A stretch of 7,852 bases of DNA from Treponema sp. UBA3870 (GTDB lineage: Bacteria > Spirochaetota > Spirochaetia > Treponematales > Treponemataceae). Below, one piece after another: positions 1 to 6,522 of the stretch. The stretch is taken from assembly GCA_002392275.1 (NCBI GenBank), contig DGGQ01000059.1, positions 1-7,852 of the forward strand. The letters are read 5' to 3'. The translations under genes and the position numbers were made by a program. How positions within the stretch are numbered: the first letter of the stretch is position 1; every line of letters starts with the position of its first letter. The notes below the pieces were generated by a model. The model worked only from the letters and a program-made list of their open reading frames with translations. It ran no database searches and was not told the DNA's origin.

Positions 1-273
1 AGCAGTAGTTGTACCGTCACCTGCAACGTCATTTGTCTTGGAAGCAACTTCGCGTACAAGTTGGGCTCCCATGTTTTCGAATGGGTCCTTAAGTTCAACT
101 TCTTTTGCAACGCTTACGCCGTCCTTTGTGATTGTAGGTGCGCCGTATTTTTTGTCTAGCATAACAAGGCGGCCGCAGGGACCAAGCGTCACTTTTACGG
201 CACGGGCAATCTGCTCCACACCGCTCAACATCTTTTTACGTGCATCTTCATTGTAAATCAACTGTTTAGCCAT
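1..273 (-). CDS. groEL: Chaperonin GroEL (Hsp60), N-terminal 91 residues, cut by window edge
   Basis: This is the start of the 60-kDa chaperonin, a cytoplasmic ATP-driven double ring that folds non-native proteins with the GroES lid. Only the equatorial-domain N-terminus is visible. It reads MAKQLIYNEDARKKML, followed by the nucleotide-binding VTLGP segment (residues 28-32), the conserved GAPTITKDGVSVAKE block, FENMGAQLVREVASKTND and the phosphate-binding GDGTTTA at the window edge. The ATG at 271-273 is supported by AAGGAG seven bases upstream. The usual GPKGRN motif reads GPCGRL here (Cys33, Leu36), an unusual change at a very conserved spot; the rest is canonical. No groES precedes it: the upstream gene on the same strand is a C11-like secreted protein 128 bp away. 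No CIRCE (HrcA) inverted repeat is seen upstream. The family call is certain; whether this is the only groEL copy cannot be told. Confidence 0.97.
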   Translation of the reverse strand, partial: MAKQLIYNEDARKKMLSGVEQIARAVKVTLGPCGRLVMLDKKYGAPTITKDGVSVAKEVELKDPFENMGAQLVREVASKTNDVAGDGTTTA

Positions 274-280
274 TTTTTAG

Positions 281-286
281 CTCCTT
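281..286 (-). promoter_or_regulatory. groEL ribosome binding site
   Basis: Minus-strand AAGGAG lies 7 nt before the groEL ATG, a strong Shine-Dalgarno sequence that fixes the start. A small hairpin-like ACCG/CGGT with a T-run lies just upstream of it (about 290-308), too short to call a terminator. Confidence 0.85.
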
Positions 287-327
287 ATAAAAACCGTTTT
301 GCCGGTATATTTTTTCCTTTATAAAAG

Positions 328-356
328 AAGATAATAAAATCAAAGCGAATCGGCAA
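328..356 (-). promoter_or_regulatory. Possible sigma-70 promoter for groEL
   Basis: On the minus strand, TTGCCG (351-356) and TATCTT (328-333) are separated by 17 bp; each matches 4 of 6 consensus bases. Transcription would begin near 321, giving a leader of about 48 nt. The match is weak in an A/T-rich stretch, and alternatives such as a TATAAA near 318-323 are possible. Confidence 0.3.
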
Positions 357-401
357 ATTTTTTTTTGAGAAATTACAGATGTCATTGTCAGAAATGGGGA
401 G

Positions 402-2396
402 TCAGTGCTGCGAGCCGTCAACTATCTGTCCGCCCTCGACAAGAATGCTTTTTCCTATTGATTCGTACCTGTTGCCAAAAATATCAGCCACAGTGAAAAA
501 ACAGACATAAAATCCATCGGGAAGCGCCGATTTTTCCACAACAGAAGATGAAGTGTAGACCGTGGAGCCATAGGGAGCCATAACCTCGTCCAAATCAACA
601 CCGAACTGGGCCGGGAACACAAATTCAACAAGGTCCCCATCCTCCAGATTCCTTTTTTCCCTGCCGATTGTGCCGTCCAGCGAATACCGGGGATACAGCC
701 CATCGATTTTGAAACTGCCGTCCACAGTGTTTTGCGAAATCAAAAGTCCCGCGTAACATCCATTACATATTACAAGTGTATAGTAAAGTCTGCGGTTTTC
801 GTTAGACTCCAAACATTCAGCCCAGACCGGATGGCCGTCAAGGGAAAGCATCTCGCCTGAGAACGTGGAGCCGTACATGGATTCGGAATCATCAAAATCA
901 ACCTTTCCAAGACTTTCCATGTGGATTACCGCCCCTGTTTTTTCTTCCATATAAAGCGCGCGGAAATCAACCGACGACAGAGCCTCAGAGCCGGAAACAA
1001 TCTTTATTGAAAAATCACCATCATCGGAAGCGCCCTCCGAAAAACTCACGGGATGCATGGAACTTTTTTCCGCAAAAAAATGTCTCAGGCATGGAACCTT
1101 TCCGCTCTCACTCTGCCTCAAAGAATGGACCCACGATGGGGCTGCCCATGAATCAAGGGCGGCATCAAGATAGGCAAGATATGGACCGCACCCAAAGATT
1201 TCAGAATACGAGTCCATCTCCTCTTTTAAGACAGATTTTTGATTTTTTATAATTGATTTTGGATACCAGAACGAAAGACCCGACGCGCCCGAAAGATTTT
1301 CCCCATGGCTCTCGTAGACAATTGAATCGTAGAGGGCATCCAGAAGTGATGTGGAAGAGTCCCCAATGCCGTCCGATGCCAGAATCGCAAAATCGGCAAG
1401 GTCTAGCATGTTCGTATGCGCGGAATCCGAGTGGCGACCAAACTCCCAGGCCAGAGAGAATGCCCTTGACATGGCGGAAAAAGTCTCAATCGATGTGGCG
1501 GCCAAATCCATGCTGTCTGCGGCACGTGTGAATGACGAAAAAACCGCGCCCATTTTCGCAAGGTCAACCAGGGCCATGCTGTGGCGGGAAAGATTTTCAC
1601 CTCCGGAAAGTTTTTCAACATAGCGGTCAAGCATGTCCATCCCCAAATCCATCGCGGAGGCCGAAATGTCCGAACTTAGGAATTCCGCCATGGAACTGTA
1701 GTCAAAAGCATCCGGCGGCAAAATCTCCTGCGAGCCAAGCATATAGCGTGCATAAGGGGCAATCGCGTAGCCGGTCTCGATGTTTGAGGAAAGTCCCGTG
1801 TCAAAAACAACAAGGTCCAAATCAAGCCCCGCATCAGAAAGCGAACGGGCAAGGTCCTTCACGGTCAAAGGGTCCAGCGAAAATCCGTCATGGCAGACTG
1901 CGTTTGAAACTGAAGACGGGAGCCCCCTGATTACAAGAGCAGTCCTGTCGCCCGCGTAGGATTTTTTTGCCCACTGTATAAAGGAAGAAAGAGATTCGGA
2001 CATGGTTCCCAGGGATTTTTTTTCCATGAGGGATGCGACCGTTCCCCTGTTCAGCCTGTAGCGTACAAAATTTCCCCTGGAGTTCCTTGTCTGCACCAAA
2101 AAACGGAGCCTTGCCGATGTCACCTTGGACGCAATCTCCCGGAACATGGCATAGTCGCTGTGGCCGCCCGACAAATCAAGACCAGCGTCAAAAAAAAGTA
2201 CGGTCCATGATTTTCCGTCCACGCTTGAGCGCGAATGGATTTTCGAGTAGAGTTCATCCCCATAGAAATCGGTCGAGTCGTCATAAAGCTCTTCAAAAGA
2301 TGCCTCGTCAAGCGTCTGGGCACAACAGAAACCGGCAAATAAAAAGACCAGAAAAAATATATCTATCAGTTTAAAAATTTTACGTCCACAAGTCAT
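402..2396 (-). CDS. Secreted clostripain-like (peptidase C11 family) protein, probably catalytically inactive
   Basis: The protein has 664 residues with an N-terminal signal peptide: MTCGRKIFK, a hydrophobic core, then FCCA with likely signal peptidase I cleavage before Gln. The FAGFC string is a poor lipobox, so a lipoprotein is less likely. Residues about 63-245 follow the clostripain (C11, PF03415) pattern in order: a TVLFFDAGLDL strand, RFLVQTRNSRG, a SSFIQWAKKSYAGDR helix, LVIRGLPSS, an LTVKDLARSL helix, LDLVVFDTGL, and YMLGSQEILPPDAFDY. In active members the His-Gly motif and the Asp-Ala-Cys motif supply the catalytic pair. Here they read GLP (near residue 159) and DTG (199-201), so both His and Cys seem lost. 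The C-terminal half (about 430-664) is probably beta-rich with no family I can name. The ATG at 2396 is preferred over a TTG at 2414, because the TTG lies upstream of a good -10 element. The gene stands alone, divergent from prfA. Its role is unknown. Confidence 0.75.
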   Translation of the reverse strand: MTCGRKIFKLIDIFFLVFLFAGFCCAQTLDEASFEELYDDSTDFYGDELYSKIHSRSSVDGKSWTVLFFDAGLDLSGGHSDYAMFREIASKVTSARLRFLVQTRNSRGNFVRYRLNRGTVASLMEKKSLGTMSESLSSFIQWAKKSYAGDRTALVIRGLPSSVSNAVCHDGFSLDPLTVKDLARSLSDAGLDLDLVVFDTGLSSNIETGYAIAPYARYMLGSQEILPPDAFDYSSMAEFLSSDISASAMDLGMDMLDRYVEKLSGGENLSRHSMALVDLAKMGAVFSSFTRAADSMDLAATSIETFSAMSRAFSLAWEFGRHSDSAHTNMLDLADFAILASDGIGDSSTSLLDALYDSIVYESHGENLSGASGLSFWYPKSIIKNQKSVLKEEMDSYSEIFGCGPYLAYLDAALDSWAAPSWVHSLRQSESGKVPCLRHFFAEKSSMHPVSFSEGASDDGDFSIKIVSGSEALSSVDFRALYMEEKTGAVIHMESLGKVDFDDSESMYGSTFSGEMLSLDGHPVWAECLESNENRRLYYTLVICNGCYAGLLISQNTVDGSFKIDGLYPRYSLDGTIGREKRNLEDGDLVEFVFPAQFGVDLDEVMAPYGSTVYTSSSVVEKSALPDGFYVCFFTVADIFGNRYESIGKSILVEGGQIVDGSQH

Positions 2397-2404
2397 AAGG
2401 CAAG

Positions 2405-2433
2405 ATTCTAACAAATTTTTGGAGAGATAACAA
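2405..2433 (-). promoter_or_regulatory. Sigma-70-like promoter for the C11-like gene
   Basis: On the minus strand, TTGTTA (2428-2433, 4/6) and TAGAAT (2405-2410, 5/6) are 17 bp apart. Transcription would start about 1-3 nt before the ATG at 2396, implying an essentially leaderless mRNA. No Shine-Dalgarno is present. The element argues against the alternative TTG start at 2414. Confidence 0.5.
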
Positions 2434-2438
2434 CCACA

Positions 2439-2465
2439 TTGAAAAAAGTTAAAAAATCCTATAAA
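2439..2465 (+). promoter_or_regulatory. Sigma-70-like promoter for prfA-prmC
   Basis: TTGAAA (2439-2444, 5/6) is followed after 15 bp by TATAAA (2460-2465, 5/6). A 17-bp spacing would use TAAAGT (2462-2467) instead. Either choice puts the transcription start about 3-6 nt before the prfA ATG at 2477. The start is preceded only by GACGGACT, a weak ribosome-binding match. Confidence 0.5.
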
Positions 2466-2476
2466 GTAGACGGACT

Positions 2477-3562
2477 ATGGATTTGATAAAGAAACTCGAA
2501 GACCTTTCGGCACGATTTGAAAAGGTGCAGGAACTTATTGGCGACCCGGATTTGGTCAAGGACCAGAACAAGTACAAGGAGATAATGCGTGAACACAGGT
2601 ATCTCACTGACCTGATGGAACTCTACGGCGAATACAAGAAAGTCCTTACCGGAATTGAAGAGGCGACTGTGCTGATTACAGAAGAAGAGGACCACGACAT
2701 GAAAGAGATGGCCCGAGAGGAACTCAAGGAGCTGGAGGAAAGAAAACCTAAGCTGGAGGAAGACATCAAGCTCAAGTTGATTCCACCGGATCCTCTTGAC
2801 GAAAAGAACATAATCCTTGAAATAAGGAGCGCGGCGGGTGGAGACGAGGCATCCCTTTTTGTGCGCGACCTTTGGGAAATGTACATACATCTTGCGGAGC
2901 GCAAGGGATGGAAGACCGAGACCATGGAAGTGCAGGAAACCGAGGTCGGAGGATTCAACAAGATAGTCACCTCGATAAGCGGAAACTTTGTCTACGGAAC
3001 ATTGAGATGGGAGTCAGGAGTCCACCGGGTCCAGCGTGTCCCCCAGACAGAATCGCAGGGAAGATTGCAGACCTCAACGGCAACCGTCGCAGTCCTTCCT
3101 GAAGCCGAGGAAACCGAAATCAACATCAGGCCGGAGGATGTCCGTGTCGATGTCATGCGCGCCGGTGGTCCCGGTGGTCAGTGCGTTAATACGACAGACT
3201 CAGCGGTACGACTCACCCACATCCCGACGGGAATCGTCGTAATCCAGCAGGACGAAAAATCCCAGATTAAAAACAAGGCAAAGGCTTGGACTGTTCTTCG
3301 CGCAAGGCTCTTTGATTTGGAGCAGAGCAAAAAGGATGCCGAGCGTTCTGCAACCAGAAAAAGCATGGTTGGAAACGGAGACAGAAGTGAAAAAATCCGC
3401 ACCTACAATTTCCCGCAGGACAGAATCACCGACCACAGAATCAACCTGAGCCTCCACAATCTTCCGTCGTTCATGATGGGAAACATGGACGAAATGCTCG
3501 ACGCGCTCAATGTCTACGCAAAGGAAGAGCAGCTTAAGGACGCATCCGAGCTGGACTCATAA
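2477..3562 (+). CDS. prfA: Peptide chain release factor 1 (RF1)
   Basis: RF1 recognises UAA and UAG stop codons in the ribosomal A site and triggers peptidyl-tRNA hydrolysis. The 361-residue length matches the family (E. coli 360). The N-terminal coiled-coil domain starts MDLIKKLEDLSARFEKVQ. The codon-recognition PxT tripeptide is PQT (189-191) within VHRVQRVPQTESQGR, which identifies RF1 rather than RF2 (SPF). The catalytic GGQ is at 233-235 in RAGGPGGQCVNTTDSAVR, followed by QIKNKAKAW and YNFPQDRITDHRINL. The SGAGGQH form familiar from E. coli is GGPGGQC here, a tolerated type of variation close to the active Gln235. The stop codon overlaps the ATG of prmC by one base (TAATG), implying translational coupling with the enzyme that methylates Gln235. 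The start cannot move downstream without losing conserved residues, although no good ribosome-binding site precedes it. Confidence 0.97.
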   Translation: MDLIKKLEDLSARFEKVQELIGDPDLVKDQNKYKEIMREHRYLTDLMELYGEYKKVLTGIEEATVLITEEEDHDMKEMAREELKELEERKPKLEEDIKLKLIPPDPLDEKNIILEIRSAAGGDEASLFVRDLWEMYIHLAERKGWKTETMEVQETEVGGFNKIVTSISGNFVYGTLRWESGVHRVQRVPQTESQGRLQTSTATVAVLPEAEETEINIRPEDVRVDVMRAGGPGGQCVNTTDSAVRLTHIPTGIVVIQQDEKSQIKNKAKAWTVLRARLFDLEQSKKDAERSATRKSMVGNGDRSEKIRTYNFPQDRITDHRINLSLHNLPSFMMGNMDEMLDALNVYAKEEQLKDASELDS

Positions 3563-4482
3563 TGACCATAGCGGAGGCAAAAAAAAGGGGACGGGAAATC
3601 CTTTCGGGAAAAAGCCCATCCCCCGCCATGGACACCGACTGTTTTTTGCAGGACATCCTTGGCTGGGACAGGACGAAACTGCTTTTTGACGCTGGGCAAA
3701 ATCTTCCGACCGAAATGGAGAAGGATTTTTTTTCCCGCATTGAAAAACGGCTCACAGGTCTTCCGGTCGCATACATCAACGGGCACAAGGAATTTTATGG
3801 AAGAGATTTCCTTGTCACACCCGACGTTCTGATTCCCAAACCCGACACCGAAATACTTGTGGAAAAGGCGCTTGGAATTGTCGCGGAAAAATACAAATCC
3901 ACAAGGCGGCCTGTAACCGTGTGCGACATGTGCACGGGAAGCGGATGCGTGGGGCTTTCGATTCTTGCCTCATGCCTTGACGAAAAAATCACGCCGGAAC
4001 AGCACCTCCCGATTCTTACCCTGGCAGACATAAGCGAAGCAGCACTGGATGTTGCGAAAAAAAACTACGCCCACCTTGATTTGAAAAAACTTGCGGCATC
4101 AGTCCATTTTTCACGGAGCAATCTTTTTGAAAACGTCGGCGGAAAATTCGATTTGATTGTCGCAAATCCACCGTACATTCCGTCGAACGAAGCCATGGAA
4201 CTTTTGCGCGACGGACGAAGCGAACCGATTCTTGCTCTGGACGGGGACGTGAATCTTGACGGAAGCCCCACACACGCGGAGGACGGACTTGGCATAATCA
4301 GGAACCTGATTCCACAGGCAAAAAAAAGGCTCAACGAAAACGGCGTGCTGATTATGGAGACCGGGGAATACAATGCCGACGAAACCGAAAACCTCATCTG
4401 CCTTTCCGGATTCACCGACACCGAAATCTTTTTGGATTTGGAAGGTCAGAAAAGGGTCGTCATGGGAAGGGTTCCGAGATGA
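3562..4482 (+). CDS. prmC: Release factor glutamine N5-methyltransferase PrmC (HemK)
   Basis: PrmC transfers a methyl group from S-adenosylmethionine to the side-chain nitrogen of the glutamine in the GGQ motif of release factors, improving termination. The N-terminal helical domain occupies residues about 1-80, and IPKPDTEILVEKAL (91-104) links it to the Rossmann methyltransferase domain. SAM motif I is CDMCTGSGCVGLSIL (121-135), an acidic residue closes the next strand in LADIS (154-158), and the substrate-glutamine motif NPPY is at 202-205, followed by IPS. A longer loop around LDGDVNLDGSPTHAEDG (226-242) and a length of 306 against 277 in E. coli suggest small insertions. The ATG shares its A with the prfA stop codon. 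The gene ends 4 bp from the stop of the converging ATPase gene, leaving no room for a dedicated terminator. Confidence 0.96.
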   Translation: MTIAEAKKRGREILSGKSPSPAMDTDCFLQDILGWDRTKLLFDAGQNLPTEMEKDFFSRIEKRLTGLPVAYINGHKEFYGRDFLVTPDVLIPKPDTEILVEKALGIVAEKYKSTRRPVTVCDMCTGSGCVGLSILASCLDEKITPEQHLPILTLADISEAALDVAKKNYAHLDLKKLAASVHFSRSNLFENVGGKFDLIVANPPYIPSNEAMELLRDGRSEPILALDGDVNLDGSPTHAEDGLGIIRNLIPQAKKRLNENGVLIMETGEYNADETENLICLSGFTDTEIFLDLEGQKRVVMGRVPR

Positions 4483-4486
4483 TTTA

Positions 4487-5683
4487 CTACCCCTCCAAAT
4501 CCCGCATCATCAAAAAATCGGAGAGCCTTATGTGGCGGACGGTGCTGGTAGAAAAATCATTGTCGTCGTTCGTAATCAGGATTTTCTGCCGCGAGTTGTC
4601 AAGAAGATTAAGCGGGGCAAATTCACGCTCGTATGTGCTTTCCTCAACAACGGAATAGGCGACCTGCACAAGATATTCTTTGCCGTCTTTTGCAGCAAGA
4701 AAATCAATTTCCTTTCCATCAACATTGTACACGCTAAGCTCGTAGCCCATAAAGACAAGCTCGTTGTAAACCACGTTCTCAAGGTTGTGCGTAAGGTCAA
4801 AGCGATTGTTCATCTGCCGGATTGAATTAAAGGCAACATCCTCATCATAGAGTTTGGCATAAAAATCCAGACGCTTTTTTGCTTTGGTTGAATACTGCGG
4901 AATCTTCCTGATTGCATAGGCTTCCTCAAGGTGATCAAGATATTTCATAACCGTGTTGATTGAACACTCTATTTTCTGCGATTTCAGATAATTGAAGATT
5001 GAATTGGAGCTGAAGATTCTTGCGTTTGAGACAAGCACATAATCCACAAGCTTTCGGAACACTTCGTCCTTGCGAATCTTGTAGCGGCTGATTATGTCGT
5101 TTATAACGATGGTCTCGTCCAAGTCATTCAGATAACGGAGCATCTCTTCTTTTCCTGAAAATTCAAAACGCTTGGGGAAACCGCCGTACACAAGATAGTC
5201 GTTTATGGAAACACTCCGCCCAAGTTCCTCCGCATATTCAAGAATCTCCTTGTAAACAAAAGGCCTTATCGTGAACGAAACATATCGTCCGCTCAGCTCC
5301 TTTGTAAATTCCCTTGAAAGCAGCTTTGAGTTGGAGCCGGTGATAAAGAGCGAAAGATTTTTCAGTCTCAGTGAACGGCAGGCAAGGTTCCAGTTTTTTA
5401 CGGATTGTATTTCGTCCAAAAAAACATACCATTTTTTTTCTGGCGCAGCTGACATTTCTTTTTCTACAAATTCAATGAGTTCCAAATCATTTTTGATTTT
5501 TAAGGAAACGGCCCTGTCCTCAAAATTCAAGCTGATGATTTTTTCACCACGAGAACTGATTTCATCCCGAATCTGCTCAAGGACAACAGATTTTCCGCAC
5601 CGCCTGATTCCGGTAATAACTTTAATCAGGTCGCTTTCATAAAAGGGCCGTATTTTGTCTATGTAACTCGTTCGCTTTAACAT
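4487..5683 (-). CDS. AAA_14 / DUF4143 family ATPase
   Basis: This 398-residue protein has the standard architecture of the AAA_14-DUF4143 family. Walker A is GIRRCGKS (25-32), Walker B is YVFLDEIQ (86-93), a sensor-like LFITGSNSKLL is at 112-122, and LSGRYVSFTIRPF (130-142) is a family signature. A winged-helix-like section spans about 205-265. The C-terminal DUF4143 region resembles a PD-(D/E)XK nuclease fold: Glu302 in LENVVYNEL, EIDFLA (325-330) and YLVQVAY (337-343). The last motif has Gln-Val-Ala where active nucleases have Glu-x-Lys, so cleavage is doubtful. Such ATPases are often present in many copies in Treponema and other gut bacteria, and their role is not established. The ATG is at 5681-5683 with no clear Shine-Dalgarno. 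A palindromic tandem repeat lies directly upstream. The gene converges on prmC. Confidence 0.9.
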   Translation of the reverse strand: MLKRTSYIDKIRPFYESDLIKVITGIRRCGKSVVLEQIRDEISSRGEKIISLNFEDRAVSLKIKNDLELIEFVEKEMSAAPEKKWYVFLDEIQSVKNWNLACRSLRLKNLSLFITGSNSKLLSREFTKELSGRYVSFTIRPFVYKEILEYAEELGRSVSINDYLVYGGFPKRFEFSGKEEMLRYLNDLDETIVINDIISRYKIRKDEVFRKLVDYVLVSNARIFSSNSIFNYLKSQKIECSINTVMKYLDHLEEAYAIRKIPQYSTKAKKRLDFYAKLYDEDVAFNSIRQMNNRFDLTHNLENVVYNELVFMGYELSVYNVDGKEIDFLAAKDGKEYLVQVAYSVVEESTYEREFAPLNLLDNSRQKILITNDDNDFSTSTVRHIRLSDFLMMRDLEG

Positions 5684-5689
5684 GCTTAC

Positions 5690-5718
5690 AGTCTACTGAA
5701 AACTTTTTCAAAATTCAA
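5690..5718 (-). promoter_or_regulatory. Possible promoter of the AAA_14/DUF4143 gene
   Basis: On the minus strand, TTGAAT (5713-5718, 4/6) and TAGACT (5690-5695, 4/6) are 17 bp apart, placing the start of transcription at or next to the ATG at 5683. A second candidate -10, TATAGT (5729-5734, 5/6) with TTAAAC 18 bp upstream, lies at the equivalent position of the upstream repeat unit and would give a leader of about 38 nt. Both overlap the inverted-repeat arms, as expected for a repressed promoter. Confidence 0.35.
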
Positions 5719-5772
5719 CAAAGTTTTCACTATACTGAAAACTTTTACGAAAGTTTAAAAAGTTTTCACTAT
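5695..5772. repeat. Two tandem 39-bp units, each an inverted repeat
   Basis: Unit 1 is 5695-5733 and unit 2 is 5734-5772, with 33 of 39 bases identical and the differences confined to the middle. Each unit starts ACTGAAAACTTTT and ends AAAGTTTTCACTAT, so TGAAAACTTT (5697-5706, 5736-5745) and its complement AAAGTTTTCA (5720-5729, 5759-5768) alternate. The junction 5720-5745 is itself a nearly perfect 26-bp palindrome around TATA. It sits immediately upstream of the ATPase start and probably serves as an operator. Confidence 0.85.
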
Positions 5773-5830
5773 CTTATCTTTTGTGAGCCGATTTTTGAAA
5801 AATTGGAGTATAAAGCCTCATTTTTTTGAA

Positions 5831-6343
5831 TCATTGGGCTTGATTGTATTGTTCCTGCAGGTCTTTTTTTATTTCATCCAAACGTTCAAAAACCGCAGTT
5901 CTGAATGAGCGTTGGGAGCTGGAAAGGAATGCATCCAGTTTTCGGTCAATACCAGTCCTGTAAAACACAACCTGCTCAATGCCACGCAGAGGATTCAAGT
6001 CTTCCGCAGTGATTTTTACTCCAACAATCCTGAGATTGTTCAATTTTTTCATTGGTTCCAAAAAATGCAAGTCGGCTATGACTGAGTTGTTTCCAATTAC
6101 AAGCTCCTCCAATTCAGTGAGTGCAGAAAGAGGAGACCAATCCTTTATGTTTTTTCCCGCACCAGTTTCAAACCAAAGGCTCTTCAGCGTAGGACCCAAA
6201 ACTTCAATTCCATGCAGGTCAGACAGTTTTTTCAAATAACACATCCTGAGTTTCCTCAATTTAGGAAGCCTGCAAAAATCATGGCAGTCCGGCATAGTCC
6301 CAAAATACAAATTGATTTTTTCCACATCAGGAAGCTCGCTCAT
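5831..6343 (-). CDS. Leucine-rich-repeat protein, possibly a truncated or frameshifted gene
   Basis: The 170 residues form a small leucine-rich-repeat protein with no signal peptide or membrane segment. Irregular repeats of about 22-24 residues can be read: LPDVEKINLYF (4-14), LPKLRKLRMCYLKKLSDLHG (26-45), LKSLWFE (53-59), LTELEELVIGNNS (75-87) and MKKLNNLRIVGV (98-109). A charged helical tail follows (RLDEIKKDLQEQYNQAQ, 154-170). LRR proteins generally bind other proteins; no partner is evident. The ATG at 6341-6343 has a fair GGAAG five bases upstream. The same frame stays open upstream for 19 codons and reads plausibly as protein (KDYASFWKQ directly before the Met) but has no start codon. 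A well-placed SD-ATG at 6414 lies in another frame, so the true gene may have been longer. It is on the same strand as arsR and the ATPase; I see no rho-independent terminator between them. Confidence 0.6.
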   Translation of the reverse strand: MSELPDVEKINLYFGTMPDCHDFCRLPKLRKLRMCYLKKLSDLHGIEVLGPTLKSLWFETGAGKNIKDWSPLSALTELEELVIGNNSVIADLHFLEPMKKLNNLRIVGVKITAEDLNPLRGIEQVVFYRTGIDRKLDAFLSSSQRSFRTAVFERLDEIKKDLQEQYNQAQ

Positions 6344-6414
6344 TTGCTTCCAAAATGATGCGTAATCCTTGCATCCTGAACATTCACAGTCTTTTGATTT
6401 TCATATTCTTCCAT
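6340..6414 (-). other. Short ORF (24 codons) overlapping the LRR gene start, possible displaced 5' end
   Basis: An ATG at 6412-6414 follows AAGGA at good spacing (AAGGAATCTATG) and encodes MEEYENQKTVNVQDARITHH plus four residues. Its TGA stop overlaps the LRR start as ATGA. It is either a coupled leader ORF or the original 5' end of the LRR gene shifted out of frame by a single-base change. A further open stretch upstream changes frame near a six-G tract (6441-6446). Composition and lack of homology do not decide between these. Confidence 0.3.
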
Positions 6415-6522
6415 AGATTCCTTCCACACTTTTCTTATTTCCCCCCGTCGCTTTGGACAAGGCGCGATTTAACTCAGATTATTTGCTATAAAACAGGGCC
6501 TGAATCGGGGAGAAACCCCACC

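Noticed and set aside
1007..2374. Several plus-strand open frames (for example 1532-1930 and 2033-2374)
   Set aside because: They are antisense shadows of the C11-like gene, with Pro/Arg/Gln-rich low-information translations, no ribosome-binding sites and no recognisable domain.
2412..2414. TTG start for the C11-like gene, adding six residues
   Set aside because: It lies upstream of the TAGAAT -10 element, has no Shine-Dalgarno, and the ATG at 2396 gives a more typical signal peptide.
2459..2970. Minus-strand open frames opposite prfA
   Set aside because: prfA is unambiguous on the other strand. These frames arise from its codon pattern and show no family features.
5786..5803. ATTTTTGAAAAAT palindrome downstream of the LRR stop as a terminator
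   Set aside because: It is A/T-only with a two-base loop and no following T-run on the minus strand.
6501..6520. GGGG-AGAAA-CCCC hairpin after arsR as a rho-independent terminator
   Set aside because: The stem is only four base pairs and no T-run follows on the minus strand.
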